From positions 682,001-746,000 of the forward strand of contig JADKGA010000002.1 in the NCBI GenBank assembly GCA_016717165.1: 64,000 bases of DNA, given 5' to 3'. The notes beneath the pieces are model-generated. The model was not told the DNA's origin and searched no databases. It saw only the letters and a list, made by a program, of their open reading frames with translations. Shown here in pieces: positions 9,104 to 17,783 of the stretch (its first letter is position 1; each line of letters starts with the position of its first letter). The stretch comes from Candidatus Lutibacillus vidarii (GTDB taxonomy: Bacteria > Actinomycetota > Actinomycetes > Actinomycetales > Dermatophilaceae). Both the position numbers and the translations under genes were made by a program.

Positions 9104-10446
9104 CGCAGCCTCGCCCGGCGGTCGGTGCGCCGACCGCGTGGGCCTTCCCCCAGCCCGCGAGCCACCGCCTGGACACCGGGCTCTCCGTCCTCGCCTATGA
9201 CGTGCCGGGGCAGTATGTCGCCTCGGTACGGCTCGTCGTCCCCTTCCCGTTGCGCTCCGAGCCAGCGCCGCTCGAGGGCGTCGCCGCGCTCATGGCCCGC
9301 ACCCTCGACGAGGGCACCGACGCCCACACGAGCAGTGAGATGGCCTCCCTGCTCGAGCGGTCCGGGACGGTCCTGTCCGCCGCGACGGGCGAGTCCGGGC
9401 TCGCCGTCGACGTCGACGTCCCGATGCCGAAGCTCGGCACCGCCTTGGACCTGCTGCGCCAGTGCCTCGACGAGCCGGTCTTCCCGCCCAACGAGGTGCA
9501 TCGGCACGTGCAGTCCCGCCTCGCCGAGATCGAGCAGGACCGCTCGACGCCCGCGCGTCGCGCGATGCTCCAGCTGGTCCGCACCATCTTCGACCCGGCC
9601 GATCGGGCCAGCAGGCCTGCCGGGGGTTCCCCGGAGACCGTCGCGCGGGTCGACTCGGCGGCCATCGCCGCCTTCCACGGCGACCACCTCCGCGCGGACG
9701 GAGCCACCCTTGTCGTCTCCGGGGCGCTGCCCGGCGATCTCACCTCGGTCGTCGCCGGCACCCTCGGCGGCTGGCAGGGTGCGCCCGGTCGGGTCGGCGT
9801 CGAGACCACCGCGCCGGTGTATGCCGCCGACCGGGCCCGGATCGTCGTCGTCGACCGCCCCGGGTCGGTGCAGGCCGAGCTCCTCGTCGCCGCGCCCGGT
9901 CCGGACCGGCGCACCCCGATGGGCTGGGCGGCATACCCCGTCCTGTCCTTCCTCGTCGGCGGCTCGCCGTCGGCCCGGGTCGACGCGGTCCTGCGCGAGG
10001 AGAAGGGCTACACCTACGGCATCCGGTCCGGCTTCCGCCCCCGGCGCGTGGGCGGCCTGTTCGTCACCGCGGGCTCGGTGCGCGCCGATGTCGCCGTGCC
10101 TGCGCTCGAGCTGCTCCTGGGCATCCTCGACGGTGCGCGGGACGGCTTCACCTCGGAGGAGACCCGGCGCGGGGTCGACTTCGTCGCCAAGACCGCCCCG
10201 GGCCGCTACGCGACGGCGGACGCGATCGCCGACGAGGCCGCGACGATGGCCATGGACGGGCTGACCACCGACTTCACCACCGAGCTGCTGGGGAAGGTTC
10301 GGGCGCTGACACCGGACGCGCTGACCCAGGCGTACCGCGAGGTCGTCGACGGGTCATGGACCGTGGTCGTCGTCGGCGACGCCGAGTCGCTCGTCGAGGG
10401 CCTGACCGGGCTGGGCCGCGGGGACGTCAGCGTCGTCGAGGCCTGA
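9100..10446 (+). CDS. M16 family peptidase-like protein, non-zinc partner
   Basis: A 448-aa M16-fold protein whose equivalent of the zinc helix reads GVAALMARTLDEG, with no HxxEH, so it should not hydrolyse peptides by itself. It keeps the C-terminal substrate-binding signature of the family, LREEKGYTYG (about residues 300-309). The ATG overlaps the stop of the HLFEH-containing gene (ATGA), giving a coupled 1:1 product ratio expected of a heterodimer. Length and domain layout match the second chain of bacterial M16 pairs. Confidence 0.93.
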   Translation: MTQPRPAVGAPTAWAFPQPASHRLDTGLSVLAYDVPGQYVASVRLVVPFPLRSEPAPLEGVAALMARTLDEGTDAHTSSEMASLLERSGTVLSAATGESGLAVDVDVPMPKLGTALDLLRQCLDEPVFPPNEVHRHVQSRLAEIEQDRSTPARRAMLQLVRTIFDPADRASRPAGGSPETVARVDSAAIAAFHGDHLRADGATLVVSGALPGDLTSVVAGTLGGWQGAPGRVGVETTAPVYAADRARIVVVDRPGSVQAELLVAAPGPDRRTPMGWAAYPVLSFLVGGSPSARVDAVLREEKGYTYGIRSGFRPRRVGGLFVTAGSVRADVAVPALELLLGILDGARDGFTSEETRRGVDFVAKTAPGRYATADAIADEAATMAMDGLTTDFTTELLGKVRALTPDALTQAYREVVDGSWTVVVVGDAESLVEGLTGLGRGDVSVVEA

Positions 10447-10483
10447 CCGACGCCTCGAGCGGGGCAGGTCGCGGACTCGCCGG

Positions 10484-11641
10484 TCAGTGGGCCGGGTCGG
10501 CCCCGCAGCCGTGGGCGAGGGTGGTGCGCCACAGCCCACCACTGCCGGTGGCGACATACATCCGGTCCTGTATGACGCCCAGCGCCGTCGGTGCGCCGCC
10601 CCGCGGTCCGGGGCTGACCGTGGCCGCGTCATGGTCCAGCTCGACGACATCGGCCCCGCCGGGTGTAGGGAGCACGAGCCACGCGCGGGCACCGCAGACC
10701 ACGGGGGCCAGAAGGTGGTCGCCGTCGCCGACCGTGCGGCCGGCCAGGTCGACCGTCCGAAGGCCCGAGGCGTCCAGCCACCACGCCCGGACGGCCGTTC
10801 CGGACCGGCCGAGCACCAGGCACGCGGCCGCATCGCAGCCGACCCGCTCGGCGCGGGCGCCCTCGGCCTGGGGGAGCCCAACCGCGGTCCACGGACCCCG
10901 AGCCGAGCCGGCGGTCCACGCCGCCGCGGTCACGAAGATCCCCCCGTCGAGTGCAGTGACCGAGCCGACCGCGACGACCAGTGTCGACGTGGCGGCGACC
11001 GCCTCGGCCTGGCGGAGCCGCGTGGGCGTGTTGGCCAGCACCGTCCCGGTCGAGCGCTGCCGGACCCACCTGGTGCCCTGGGCGAGCCACGTGGCGATAT
11101 CGAGCGCCGCCGCGTCGCTCTGCCAGGCCCCGACGAGCACCGGCTCGCCGTGCAGGGTGACCGCACCGACCAGGCCACCGGCACCCCAGCCACCGAAGGT
11201 CTCGAAGGTCTGCGGGTGCTCGGGGACGGCGGCGGTGGTGCCGCGCCAGACCGTCCACCGGGTGTTGCTGTGGGCCCCACCCGGGGCCCCTCCGATAGCG
11301 ACGACGGCGTCACCATCGACGGAGACCGACGCCCAGCGGGCCTCCCGGGCATACCCACTGACGGGGGTGAGCGGCACCGACCTCGCCGCGCCATCGGCGG
11401 GAAGGAGGGTGAGGGCCGGGCGGACGGCGGCCGCCGCGTCGTACGTGCCGACCAGCAGCCCGCCGGCCGACGGGGTGAGCGTGACGACCTCGGCCCCCGG
11501 GGCCACCGGCAGCGCGACCCGAGTCCACGACGGCTCCGCGCCCCCGCTGCTGCAGCCCGCTGCGACGCCGACGGCAAGCGCTGCGATCAGCGCTGGTGCG
11601 GCCAGCCTGGGCCGCCGGGCGAGGGCGCGCACGGGGGTCAC
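10484..11641 (-). CDS. Secreted lipoprotein of unknown function, probable beta-propeller
   Basis: A 385-aa protein with a lipoprotein signal peptide (Arg-rich start, hydrophobic core, lipobox VAAGC near residue 30). The rest has recurring short beta-like stretches with Trp and Gly (WTRVALP, ARWASVSVDGDAVVAIGG, GPWTAVGLP, LWRTTLAHG), a pattern seen in sortilin-like or exo-alpha-sialidase-type propellers, but I recognise no catalytic motif. The GTG start overlaps the hisN stop (GTGA). It is the last gene of aroA-rsgA-hisN, though nothing links it functionally to them. Confidence 0.8.
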   Translation of the reverse strand: MTPVRALARRPRLAAPALIAALAVGVAAGCSSGGAEPSWTRVALPVAPGAEVVTLTPSAGGLLVGTYDAAAAVRPALTLLPADGAARSVPLTPVSGYAREARWASVSVDGDAVVAIGGAPGGAHSNTRWTVWRGTTAAVPEHPQTFETFGGWGAGGLVGAVTLHGEPVLVGAWQSDAAALDIATWLAQGTRWVRQRSTGTVLANTPTRLRQAEAVAATSTLVVAVGSVTALDGGIFVTAAAWTAGSARGPWTAVGLPQAEGARAERVGCDAAACLVLGRSGTAVRAWWLDASGLRTVDLAGRTVGDGDHLLAPVVCGARAWLVLPTPGGADVVELDHDAATVSPGPRGGAPTALGVIQDRMYVATGSGGLWRTTLAHGCGADPAH

Positions 11642-12429
11642 CGCGGTCCCAGCCGGGCCGCCACCTCCGCGTGGAGCAGCCCGTTGGTCGCCAAGGCGTT
11701 GCCGCTCCAGCAGCCCGGCCGGCCGTCCAGGCCGGTGAAGACGCCGCCAGCCTCGGTGACGATCGGGACCAGCGCCGCCATGTCATAGACCTCGAGCTCG
11801 GGCTCGGTCGCGATGTCGACCGCGCCCTCGGCGAGCAACATGTACGACCAGAAGTCGCCATATGCCCGGGTCCGCCAGCACGCCCTGGTGAGCCCGAGGA
11901 ACTCGTCATAGCGGTCGACCTTGCGCCATGACTGGACCGAGGCGTACGAGAGCGAGGCATCGCAGAGCGAGGAGACCGCTGACACCTGGAGGCGTCGAGC
12001 CGCGGAGAGGGAGCGGCCGGTGAAGGCCCCGGAGCCTGACGCGGCCCACCAGCGGCGCCCGAGCGCCGGGGCGGAGACGACGCCGAGGACGACGTCCTCG
12101 CCGTCGACGAGGGAGATCAGGGTCGCCCAGACCGGAACCCCGCGGACGAAGTTGTGTGTGCCGTCGATCGGGTCGACGATCCAGCCTCGGCGGCCGCCCG
12201 CGATCGGGTCGAACTCCTCCCCGACGACGGCGTCCCGGGGCCGGGCCCGGGCCAGCTGGGAGCGGATCAGCGACTCCGCGTCCCGGTCCGCGTCGCTGAC
12301 CAGGGTGAGGTCGGGCTTGGCCTCGACGTGGAGGTCCTCGGAGAGGAAGCGGCCCATCGTCAAGGCGTCGACCGAGTCGGCAATGACGTGGGCGAGACGC
12401 AGGTCGTCGTCATACGAGGTCACCGACAC
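11638..12429 (-). CDS. hisN: Histidinol-phosphatase, inositol-monophosphatase family
   Basis: A 263-aa Mg-dependent phosphatase of the IMPase fold. Metal and catalytic motifs are GEE (70-72), DPIDGTHNF starting at Asp86, and LEVYDMAAL near the C terminus. The opening SYDDDLRLAHVIAD and KPDLTLVSDAD resemble actinobacterial HisN, which removes phosphate from L-histidinol phosphate in histidine synthesis; a general inositol-phosphatase role is the alternative. The GTG at 12429 is preferred because GGAG lies 10 nt upstream; GTG at 12423 is possible. It lies in an operon after aroA and rsgA. Confidence 0.85.
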   Translation of the reverse strand: MSVTSYDDDLRLAHVIADSVDALTMGRFLSEDLHVEAKPDLTLVSDADRDAESLIRSQLARARPRDAVVGEEFDPIAGGRRGWIVDPIDGTHNFVRGVPVWATLISLVDGEDVVLGVVSAPALGRRWWAASGSGAFTGRSLSAARRLQVSAVSSLCDASLSYASVQSWRKVDRYDEFLGLTRACWRTRAYGDFWSYMLLAEGAVDIATEPELEVYDMAALVPIVTEAGGVFTGLDGRPGCWSGNALATNGLLHAEVAARLGPR

Positions 12430-12461
12430 AACGTAGCGACTCCAGCCCGGCGACCGGGGGC

Positions 12462-13496
12462 TCAGTCCTCGCCGGTCGCGGACTTGGACCGGAGCAGCCG
12501 ACGGAAGGAGTCCAGCCGCGAGGCTCCGGCGGGCCCGGCGGAGCCGGCCGCGACATAGCCGTCGAGGGCGCACTCGGGCTCGTCGTGAGTGCAGCCGCGG
12601 GGGCACCCACCGGTGCCGGCCTCGAGGTCGGGGAAGTGGGCGAGGATCCGGGCCGGGTCGATATGGGCCAGCCCGAAGGAGCGCACCCCGGGGGTGTCGA
12701 CGACCCACCCGGCCCGGTCGGGGAGGCGCAGGGCGACGGCACTGGACGAGGTATGCCGCCCCCGCCCCGTGACATCGTTGACGTGGCCGGTGGCCCGGTC
12801 CGCGCCGGGGACCAGGGCGTTGACAAGGGTGGACTTCCCGACCCCGGAGTGGCCGACGAAGACGGTGACCCGGTCGGCGAGCCGGGCCCGCAGCTCGGCG
12901 AGCCCGGCCGGCGGGTCGGTCTTGACGGCGAGGACGACATACGGGACGTCGAGCGGGGCGTACTGCGCGAGGAAGTCGGCGGGGTCGACGAGGTCGGCCT
13001 TGGTGAGGACGAGCAGCGGGGCCATCCCGGCATCGAAGGCGGCGACGAGGCAGCGGTCGATGAGCCGCGGGCGTGGCTCGGGGTTGGCCAGGGCGGAGAC
13101 GATGGCGAGCTGGTCGGCATTGGCGACGATGGCCCGCTCGACGCTGTCGGTGTCCTCGGCGCTGCGGCGCAGCACCCCACGGCGCGGCTCGACGCGGACG
13201 ATCCGGGCCAGCGCCCCCGGCGCCCCGCTGACGTCGCCGACGAGGGCGACATCGTCGCCGACGACGATCCCGGAGCGGCCCAGCTCGCGGGCCCGCATCG
13301 CCACGACCATCCGCTCGGGCTCGCGGCGCCCGACGACCCCGGCGTCGACGAGGCAGGTGTACCGGCCCCGGTCGACCCCGACGACGAGCGCCGGATAGGC
13401 AGCCTCGTGCTTGGGTCGGTCCTTGCTTCGGGGCCGAGAGCCGCGGGGGTTGGGGCGGATCCGGACGTCCGACTCGTCGAGATGCTCCCAGCTCAC
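12462..13496 (-). CDS. rsgA: Ribosome small-subunit-dependent GTPase A
   Basis: A 344-aa circularly permuted GTPase that checks and releases late assembly factors from the 30S subunit. The permuted motif order is visible: TKAD (G4, 165-168) precedes GHSGVGKS (G1, 215-222) and DTPG (G3, 267-270). A C-terminal zinc knuckle has Cys298, Cys302, His304 and Cys309. An N-terminal basic OB-fold region comes first. The GTG start overlaps the aroA stop (GTGA). Confidence 0.95.
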   Translation of the reverse strand: MSWEHLDESDVRIRPNPRGSRPRSKDRPKHEAAYPALVVGVDRGRYTCLVDAGVVGRREPERMVVAMRARELGRSGIVVGDDVALVGDVSGAPGALARIVRVEPRRGVLRRSAEDTDSVERAIVANADQLAIVSALANPEPRPRLIDRCLVAAFDAGMAPLLVLTKADLVDPADFLAQYAPLDVPYVVLAVKTDPPAGLAELRARLADRVTVFVGHSGVGKSTLVNALVPGADRATGHVNDVTGRGRHTSSSAVALRLPDRAGWVVDTPGVRSFGLAHIDPARILAHFPDLEAGTGGCPRGCTHDEPECALDGYVAAGSAGPAGASRLDSFRRLLRSKSATGED

Positions 13497-14812
13497 GGGG
13501 CGACCTGCTCGACCTGTTCCACCTGGGCGAGCATGGCGTCCCACATCCGGACGAACCCGGGGAGGGTCTTGGCGGTCGTCGCGACGTTCTCGACCTCGAC
13601 GCCGGGCACCCGCAGCCCTAGGACCGCCCCGAAGGTCGCCATGCGATGGTCGTGGTAGGTCCGCACGGCGCCTCCGTGCAGGGTGGCGGGCCGGAGGTGC
13701 AGGCCGTCCTCGGTCTCCTCGACGTCCGAGCCGAGCCGGCGCAGCTCGGTGGCCAGCGCGGCGAGCCGGTCGGTCTCGTGGCCCCGGATGTGCGCCACCC
13801 CGCGGATCCACGACGGTGAGGCGGCCAGGGCCGCGAGCGCCGCGACCGTCGGGGTGAGCTCGCTGGCGTCGTGGAGGTCGACATCGACGCCCCAGAGCGT
13901 GCCGTCGCCGGACACCGTGAGCCCGTTCGCGTCGAGCCGGCAGTCGGCGCCCATGAGCGCAAGGAGGTCGCGGAGCAGGTCACCCGCCTGGGTCGTCGCC
14001 GCGGGCCAGCCCGGGATGCGGACCCGGCCGCCCGCGACGAGCGCGGCGGCGAGGAAGGGCCCGGCGTTGGACAGGTCCGGTTCGACGACCCGGTCGACAG
14101 GGGCGATGAGGCCGGGGTGGACCCGCCAGGTGTTGGCGTCCGAGTCGTCGACGACCACGGAGGCCTCGCGCAGGGCCCCGACGGTCATCTCGATATGCGG
14201 CAGGCTCGGCACCGGCTTGCCGACGTGGTGGACGGTGACGCCCTCGTCGTAGCGCGCCGCCGCGAGGAGCAGCCCGGAGACGAACTGTGAGCTCGCCGAG
14301 GCGTCGAGGGTGACCGCCCCACCTCGGACCCGGCCGGACCCGTGGACGACGACCGGCAGCCCGCCGTCCGTGCTGTCGACCCGGACCCCGAGATCGCGCA
14401 GGGCGTCGAGGACCGGCCGCATCGGGCGGCGCCGGGCACCCTCGTCCCCGTCGAGGGTCACCGGGCCGTCGGCCAGCGCGGCGACCGGTGGGATGAACCG
14501 CATGACGGTCCCGGCCAGGCCGGCGTCGACCCGCCCGCCATGCAGGGTCCCCGGGGTCACCCGCCACGCGCCGTCCGCCTCGGTCTCGACGTCGGCCCCG
14601 AGGGCGGTCAGCGCCGACGCCATCAGCTCGGTGTCGCGGGAGCGCAGCGCCCCCGCGATGCGCGACGGTCCGTCGGCCAGGGCGGCCAGGACGAGGTACC
14701 GGTTCGTCAGCGACTTGCTCCCCGGGAGGGTCACGACGGCGTCGAGCGCTCCGTGCGCCGTGGGCGCGGACCACAGCTGGTCCGGCGCGGCGACGGGGGA
14801 GTGTGCGCTCAA
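13493..14812 (-). CDS. aroA: 3-phosphoshikimate 1-carboxyvinyltransferase (EPSP synthase)
   Basis: A 439-aa EPSP synthase of the shikimate pathway, joining phosphoenolpyruvate to shikimate 3-phosphate. The first signature LPGSKSLTNRYLVLAALADG covers residues 29-48 and a second conserved block RGHETDRLAALATELRRLG is near 345. The start is TTG at 14812; AGGAGG sits 4 nt upstream and no ATG or GTG precedes the conserved N terminus, so this weak codon is well supported. It heads the operon aroA-rsgA-hisN-lipoprotein and is divergent from the SRAP gene across 68 bp. Confidence 0.95.
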   Translation of the reverse strand: MSAHSPVAAPDQLWSAPTAHGALDAVVTLPGSKSLTNRYLVLAALADGPSRIAGALRSRDTELMASALTALGADVETEADGAWRVTPGTLHGGRVDAGLAGTVMRFIPPVAALADGPVTLDGDEGARRRPMRPVLDALRDLGVRVDSTDGGLPVVVHGSGRVRGGAVTLDASASSQFVSGLLLAAARYDEGVTVHHVGKPVPSLPHIEMTVGALREASVVVDDSDANTWRVHPGLIAPVDRVVEPDLSNAGPFLAAALVAGGRVRIPGWPAATTQAGDLLRDLLALMGADCRLDANGLTVSGDGTLWGVDVDLHDASELTPTVAALAALAASPSWIRGVAHIRGHETDRLAALATELRRLGSDVEETEDGLHLRPATLHGGAVRTYHDHRMATFGAVLGLRVPGVEVENVATTAKTLPGFVRMWDAMLAQVEQVEQVAP

Positions 14813-14880
14813 CTGCCCTCCTGGTGTGGTCCGGTGCGGCTCAACCCCACCAGGGTATGCCGAGTGCGTACCCTGGCCGC

Positions 14881-15783
14881 ATGTGCGGTCGATACGCGGC
14901 GAGCCAGAGCACCGCGGAGCTGGCTCTGGAGTTCGAGGTCGACCAGGACCGCACCGGCGAGCCGTCCCGGAGCGTCCTGGTCAACCCTCAGCAGCCTCCG
15001 GCGGGCTCGGCCGACTACAACATGGCCCCGACGAAGCAGGCCCGCGTCGTCCTTAGCTCGCGGCCGCGGCCACCGCACGGCTCCGTCGACACCGGCGGAA
15101 CCGCCGCCGCCGCGCCGTCCGCGCCGTCCGCGCCCCCGGCCTCGCCCGCGGAGTCGGTCCGCCAGCTTCGGCTGCTCACCTGGGGACTGGTCCCCTCCTG
15201 GTCGAAGACCCCGACGACCGGGCTGCGGATGATCAACGCGCGAGCCGAGACCGTGCTGGGCAAGGGGGCCTTCGCCCGGGCCGTCCTGCGGCGTCGGTGC
15301 CTGGTGCCGGCGGACGGGTGGTTCGAGTGGCAGGTGTCGCCGACGGCCCGCGACGCCAAGGGGCGTCCGCGCAAGCAGCCCTTCTTCATCCACCGCGGCG
15401 ACGGCGACCCGATCGCCTTCGGTGGCCTCTTCGAGCACTGGCGCGACCCCGCGGTCGAGGACTCCGACGACCCGCGAGCCTGGCTGTCGACCTTCACCAT
15501 CCTCACCACCGTCGCCGAGCCCGGGCTGGACCGCATCCACGACCGTCAGCCCCTCGTCCTCGACCCGGACCAGTGGTCCGCCTGGCTCGACCCGGACCTG
15601 CAGGACCCGGACGCCGTCGCCGGCCTGCTCCTCCCCGCTGCACCGGGTCGCTTCGTCGGGCACCCCGTGACGGCCGCGGTCGGTGCCGCCGCCTCGAACG
15701 GTCCGCAGCTGCTCGACCCGCTCCCGCCGGACCAGCTGCACGGCGTCGTCGACCCCATGAGCGGAGAGGTGCTCGGCGGATGA
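14881..15783 (+). CDS. SRAP domain protein (HMCES/YedK family)
   Basis: A 300-aa SOS-response-associated peptidase. Family members cross-link through Cys2 to abasic sites in single-stranded DNA and shield them. Cys2 follows the initiator Met (MCGRYA), and the active-site Asn (YNMAPT), Glu (WFEWQ) and His (VGHPVT) are all present. An Ala/Pro-rich insertion of about 25 residues lies near 75-95. A TACCCT -10 box lies exactly 6 nt before the ATG, suggesting a leaderless message. A hydrolase gene follows with a 4-nt overlap. Confidence 0.94.
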   Translation: MCGRYAASQSTAELALEFEVDQDRTGEPSRSVLVNPQQPPAGSADYNMAPTKQARVVLSSRPRPPHGSVDTGGTAAAAPSAPSAPPASPAESVRQLRLLTWGLVPSWSKTPTTGLRMINARAETVLGKGAFARAVLRRRCLVPADGWFEWQVSPTARDAKGRPRKQPFFIHRGDGDPIAFGGLFEHWRDPAVEDSDDPRAWLSTFTILTTVAEPGLDRIHDRQPLVLDPDQWSAWLDPDLQDPDAVAGLLLPAAPGRFVGHPVTAAVGAAASNGPQLLDPLPPDQLHGVVDPMSGEVLGG

Positions 15784-16433
15784 GCGGCCCACAGGTCCAC
15801 CCGGTCGACACCCCCGCCGGCCCGGCTCGGGTCCACCTGTGGCGCCCACCGCGCGCCCATGGCGTGCTCGCCCTCGGGCATGGAGCCGGCCCGAGCCTCA
15901 CCACGGTCGACCTGGTCGCGACCCGCGAGGTCGCCGTCGAGCTCGGCTGGGCGGTGGCCCTGGTCGAGCAGCCCTGGCTCGTCGCCGGGCGGAAGGTCGC
16001 GACCCGCCCGCCGGTCCTCGACGCGGCGTGGCAGCCCCTCGTTGCGGGGCTGCGCGAGCCCCGGGGCCTGCTCGGCCGCGTGCGGGGCCCGCTCGTCGTG
16101 TCTGGACGCAGCGCCGGGGCCCGGGTCGCCTGCCGCACCGCGGTAGCCCTCGGAGCCTTCGGCGTCCTCGCCCTGTCCTTCCCCCTCCACCCGCCCGGCA
16201 AGCCCGGGTCGGTCCGCCGCGACGAGCTCGCCCAGCCGCTCGCGGCCGGCGTGCCGGTCCATGTCGTCCAGGGGGAGAGGGACCCCTTCGGGACCCCGGA
16301 CGAGGTCCGCGCCGCCGCCGCGTCACCGCTGGTCAGCCTGTATGCCGTGGCAGGCACCCATGCGATCCCCGCCTCGGCCGTGGAGTCGGTCCGGCAGGCC
16401 GTGCGGCAAGTCCTGACCGAGCTCGGCGGCTGA
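15780..16433 (+). CDS. Alpha/beta hydrolase, KANL3/Tex30-like
   Basis: A 217-aa alpha/beta hydrolase. LALGHGAGPS supplies the oxyanion loop, GRSAGARVA the nucleophile elbow (Ser), GERDPFGTPDEV the acid, and GTHAIP the catalytic His. The short HGAGxxx-type core resembles the dienelactone-hydrolase-like KANL3/Tex30 proteins found in many actinobacteria. The ATG overlaps the SRAP stop (ATGA), indicating cotranscription. Substrate unknown. Confidence 0.87.
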   Translation: MSGPQVHPVDTPAGPARVHLWRPPRAHGVLALGHGAGPSLTTVDLVATREVAVELGWAVALVEQPWLVAGRKVATRPPVLDAAWQPLVAGLREPRGLLGRVRGPLVVSGRSAGARVACRTAVALGAFGVLALSFPLHPPGKPGSVRRDELAQPLAAGVPVHVVQGERDPFGTPDEVRAAAASPLVSLYAVAGTHAIPASAVESVRQAVRQVLTELGG

Positions 16434-16452
16434 GTCGCGCGGGGCGCCATAC

Positions 16453-16480
16453 GGGAATGAACGAGGTGACCAGCCGCGTT
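16453..16480 (+). promoter_or_regulatory. Candidate SigR-dependent promoter of sigR
   Basis: GGGAAT at 16453-16458 and GTT at 16478-16480 separated by 19 nt match the SigR/SigH consensus (GGAAT, 18-19 nt, GTT). It lies about 120 nt before the sigR ATG, which is how autoregulated sigR operons are usually arranged. A second possible promoter, TAGGCT at 16588-16593, is 8 nt before that ATG. Confidence 0.65.
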
Positions 16481-16601
16481 GCACACGGTGACCTCGACCC
16501 ATCCGCCCGGAAGGTCCCGCCGCATGCTCGCCATGGCCGAACCCTGCGCTCCCGCCGGCGCGGCACTGGTCCTGCGCGAGGTGCCACTAGGCTGGGGCGC
16601 G

Positions 16602-17228
16602 ATGACTGAGGACCTGACCGATCCGCTCGGGGACCCGGCCGACCACCGCACCGAGACGGTGGAGCAGCGCCGGGCCCGGTTCGAGCGTGAGGCGATGCCC
16701 CTGCTTGACCAGCTCTACTCCGCGGCGCTGCGCACCACGCGCAATGCGGCGGACGCGGAGGACCTGGTCCAGGAGACCTACGCCAAGGCCTATGCCGCCT
16801 TCCACCAGTACCAGCCGGGGACCAACCTCAAGGCGTGGATGTACCGCATCCTCACCAATACCTACATCAACACCTACCGCAAGAAGCAGCGCGAGCCGCT
16901 CCAGTCCGACTCGGCCGAGATCGAGGACTACCAGCTCGCGCGCGCCGACTCGCACACCTCGACGGGGGGTCGGTCCGCCGAGGACGTCGCGCTGGACCAC
17001 CTCCCGGACTCAGACGTCAAGCGGGCCCTGCTCGACCTGCCCGAGGAGTTCCGGCTCGCGGTCTACCTCGCCGATGTCGAGGGGTACGCGTACAAGGAGA
17101 TCGCCGAGATCATGCAGACCCCGATCGGGACGGTCATGTCCCGGCTGCACCGGGGTCGCCGGCAGCTGCGCGAGCTGCTCACCGACTACGCGCTCGAGCG
17201 CGGCGTCATCCGGGAGCCGCTGTCATGA
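16602..17228 (+). CDS. sigR: ECF RNA polymerase sigma factor SigR (SigH type)
   Basis: A 208-aa group-IV sigma factor of the thiol-oxidative-stress type. Region 2 shows AEDLVQETYAKAYAAFHQY and LKAWMYRILTNTYINTYRKKQREP, nearly the family consensus; region 4 is FRLAVYLADVEGYAYKEIAE with GTVMSRLHRGRRQLRELL. It directs disulfide-stress genes when released from RsrA, whose gene follows with a 4-nt overlap. The frame is open upstream, with in-frame ATGs at 16524 and 16533 and GGAAGG 9 nt before 16524, so a longer isoform is possible, as known for Streptomyces SigR. Confidence 0.95.
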   Translation: MTEDLTDPLGDPADHRTETVEQRRARFEREAMPLLDQLYSAALRTTRNAADAEDLVQETYAKAYAAFHQYQPGTNLKAWMYRILTNTYINTYRKKQREPLQSDSAEIEDYQLARADSHTSTGGRSAEDVALDHLPDSDVKRALLDLPEEFRLAVYLADVEGYAYKEIAEIMQTPIGTVMSRLHRGRRQLRELLTDYALERGVIREPLS

Positions 17229-17503
17229 CCACCGGCCACGAGGGCCACGGGACCGACTGCACCGAGGCACTGCTGCGGCTCTACGAGTTCCTCGACGGCG
17301 AGATCGGCCCAGAGGATGGCGCGAAGATCCAGGCCCACCTCGACGAGTGCGAGCGGTGCCTGCGGCAGTACCGGATGGACCAGACCCTCAAGGAGCTCGT
17401 TCGGCGGGCGTGCGGCTGCGAGCCTGCCCCGCCCACGCTACGGATGACGATCATGTCCCGGATCACGACCATCCACGTCGAGCGGCGCATCCTCGGCGAC
17501 TGA
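17225..17503 (+). CDS. rsrA: Zinc-binding redox anti-sigma factor (RsrA/RshA type)
   Basis: A 92-aa ZAS-family anti-sigma factor. Cys12, His38, Cys42 and Cys45 (AHLDECERC) are the zinc site; oxidation of the cysteines to a disulfide releases the sigma factor. A further CGC pair lies near residue 66. The ATG overlaps the sigR stop (ATGA). In this family the partner is always the adjacent SigR/SigH, forming a homeostatic loop through thioredoxin and mycothiol genes. Confidence 0.93.
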   Translation: MTTGHEGHGTDCTEALLRLYEFLDGEIGPEDGAKIQAHLDECERCLRQYRMDQTLKELVRRACGCEPAPPTLRMTIMSRITTIHVERRILGD

Positions 17504-17533
17504 CGCCCTCGCCGACAGCCACCCATCGCACCG

Positions 17534-17573
17534 ACGAGGGGCCGACATCCGTCACTGGATGTCGGCCCCTCGT
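17534..17573. terminator. Strong hairpin terminator between rsrA and bL37
   Basis: A perfect 17-bp inverted repeat, ACGAGGGGCCGACATCC, with a 6-nt loop GTCACT, followed on the plus strand by TTCTCCCC. It sits 30 bp after rsrA and 38 bp after the end of the convergent bL37 gene, so it may serve both. The T tract is short, as usual in high-G+C actinobacteria. Confidence 0.85.
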
Positions 17574-17611
17574 TCTCCCCGCACGGACCTGTCGGCGGGT
17601 CCGTTCATGGC

Positions 17612-17686
17612 TCAGGCGTTGGGCTTGCGACCGTGGTTGGCCGCATTGCTCTTCCTGGACCGCCTCTTGCGTGAGCGCTTGCTCAT
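17612..17686 (-). CDS. 50S ribosomal protein bL37 (24 aa)
   Basis: A 24-residue, extremely basic peptide, MSKRSRKRRSRKSNAANHGR followed by KPNA. It belongs to the short actinobacterial ribosomal protein once annotated as AURKAIP1/COX24-domain protein and found on the large subunit of mycobacterial ribosomes. GGGAG lies 8 nt before the ATG. It is the usual neighbour of the sigR-rsrA locus in related genomes, from memory. Upstream, at 17712-17723, is a perfect 12-bp palindrome, GGTCGATCGACC, inside the divergent promoter region. Confidence 0.88.
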   Translation of the reverse strand: MSKRSRKRRSRKSNAANHGRKPNA

Positions 17687-17783
17687 GACGTGAACTCCCA
17701 GTGTGGTGTGAGGTCGATCGACCCTCGATTGTGACATAACAGGGACCGCCACCGTCACGCGCACCCCAATGCAGGCGGCGGCG

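Noticed and set aside
10447..10500. Terminator from the 7-bp repeat CTGACCG/CGGTCAG after the M16 pair
   Set aside because: Loop of about 30 nt and no T tract make it unconvincing.
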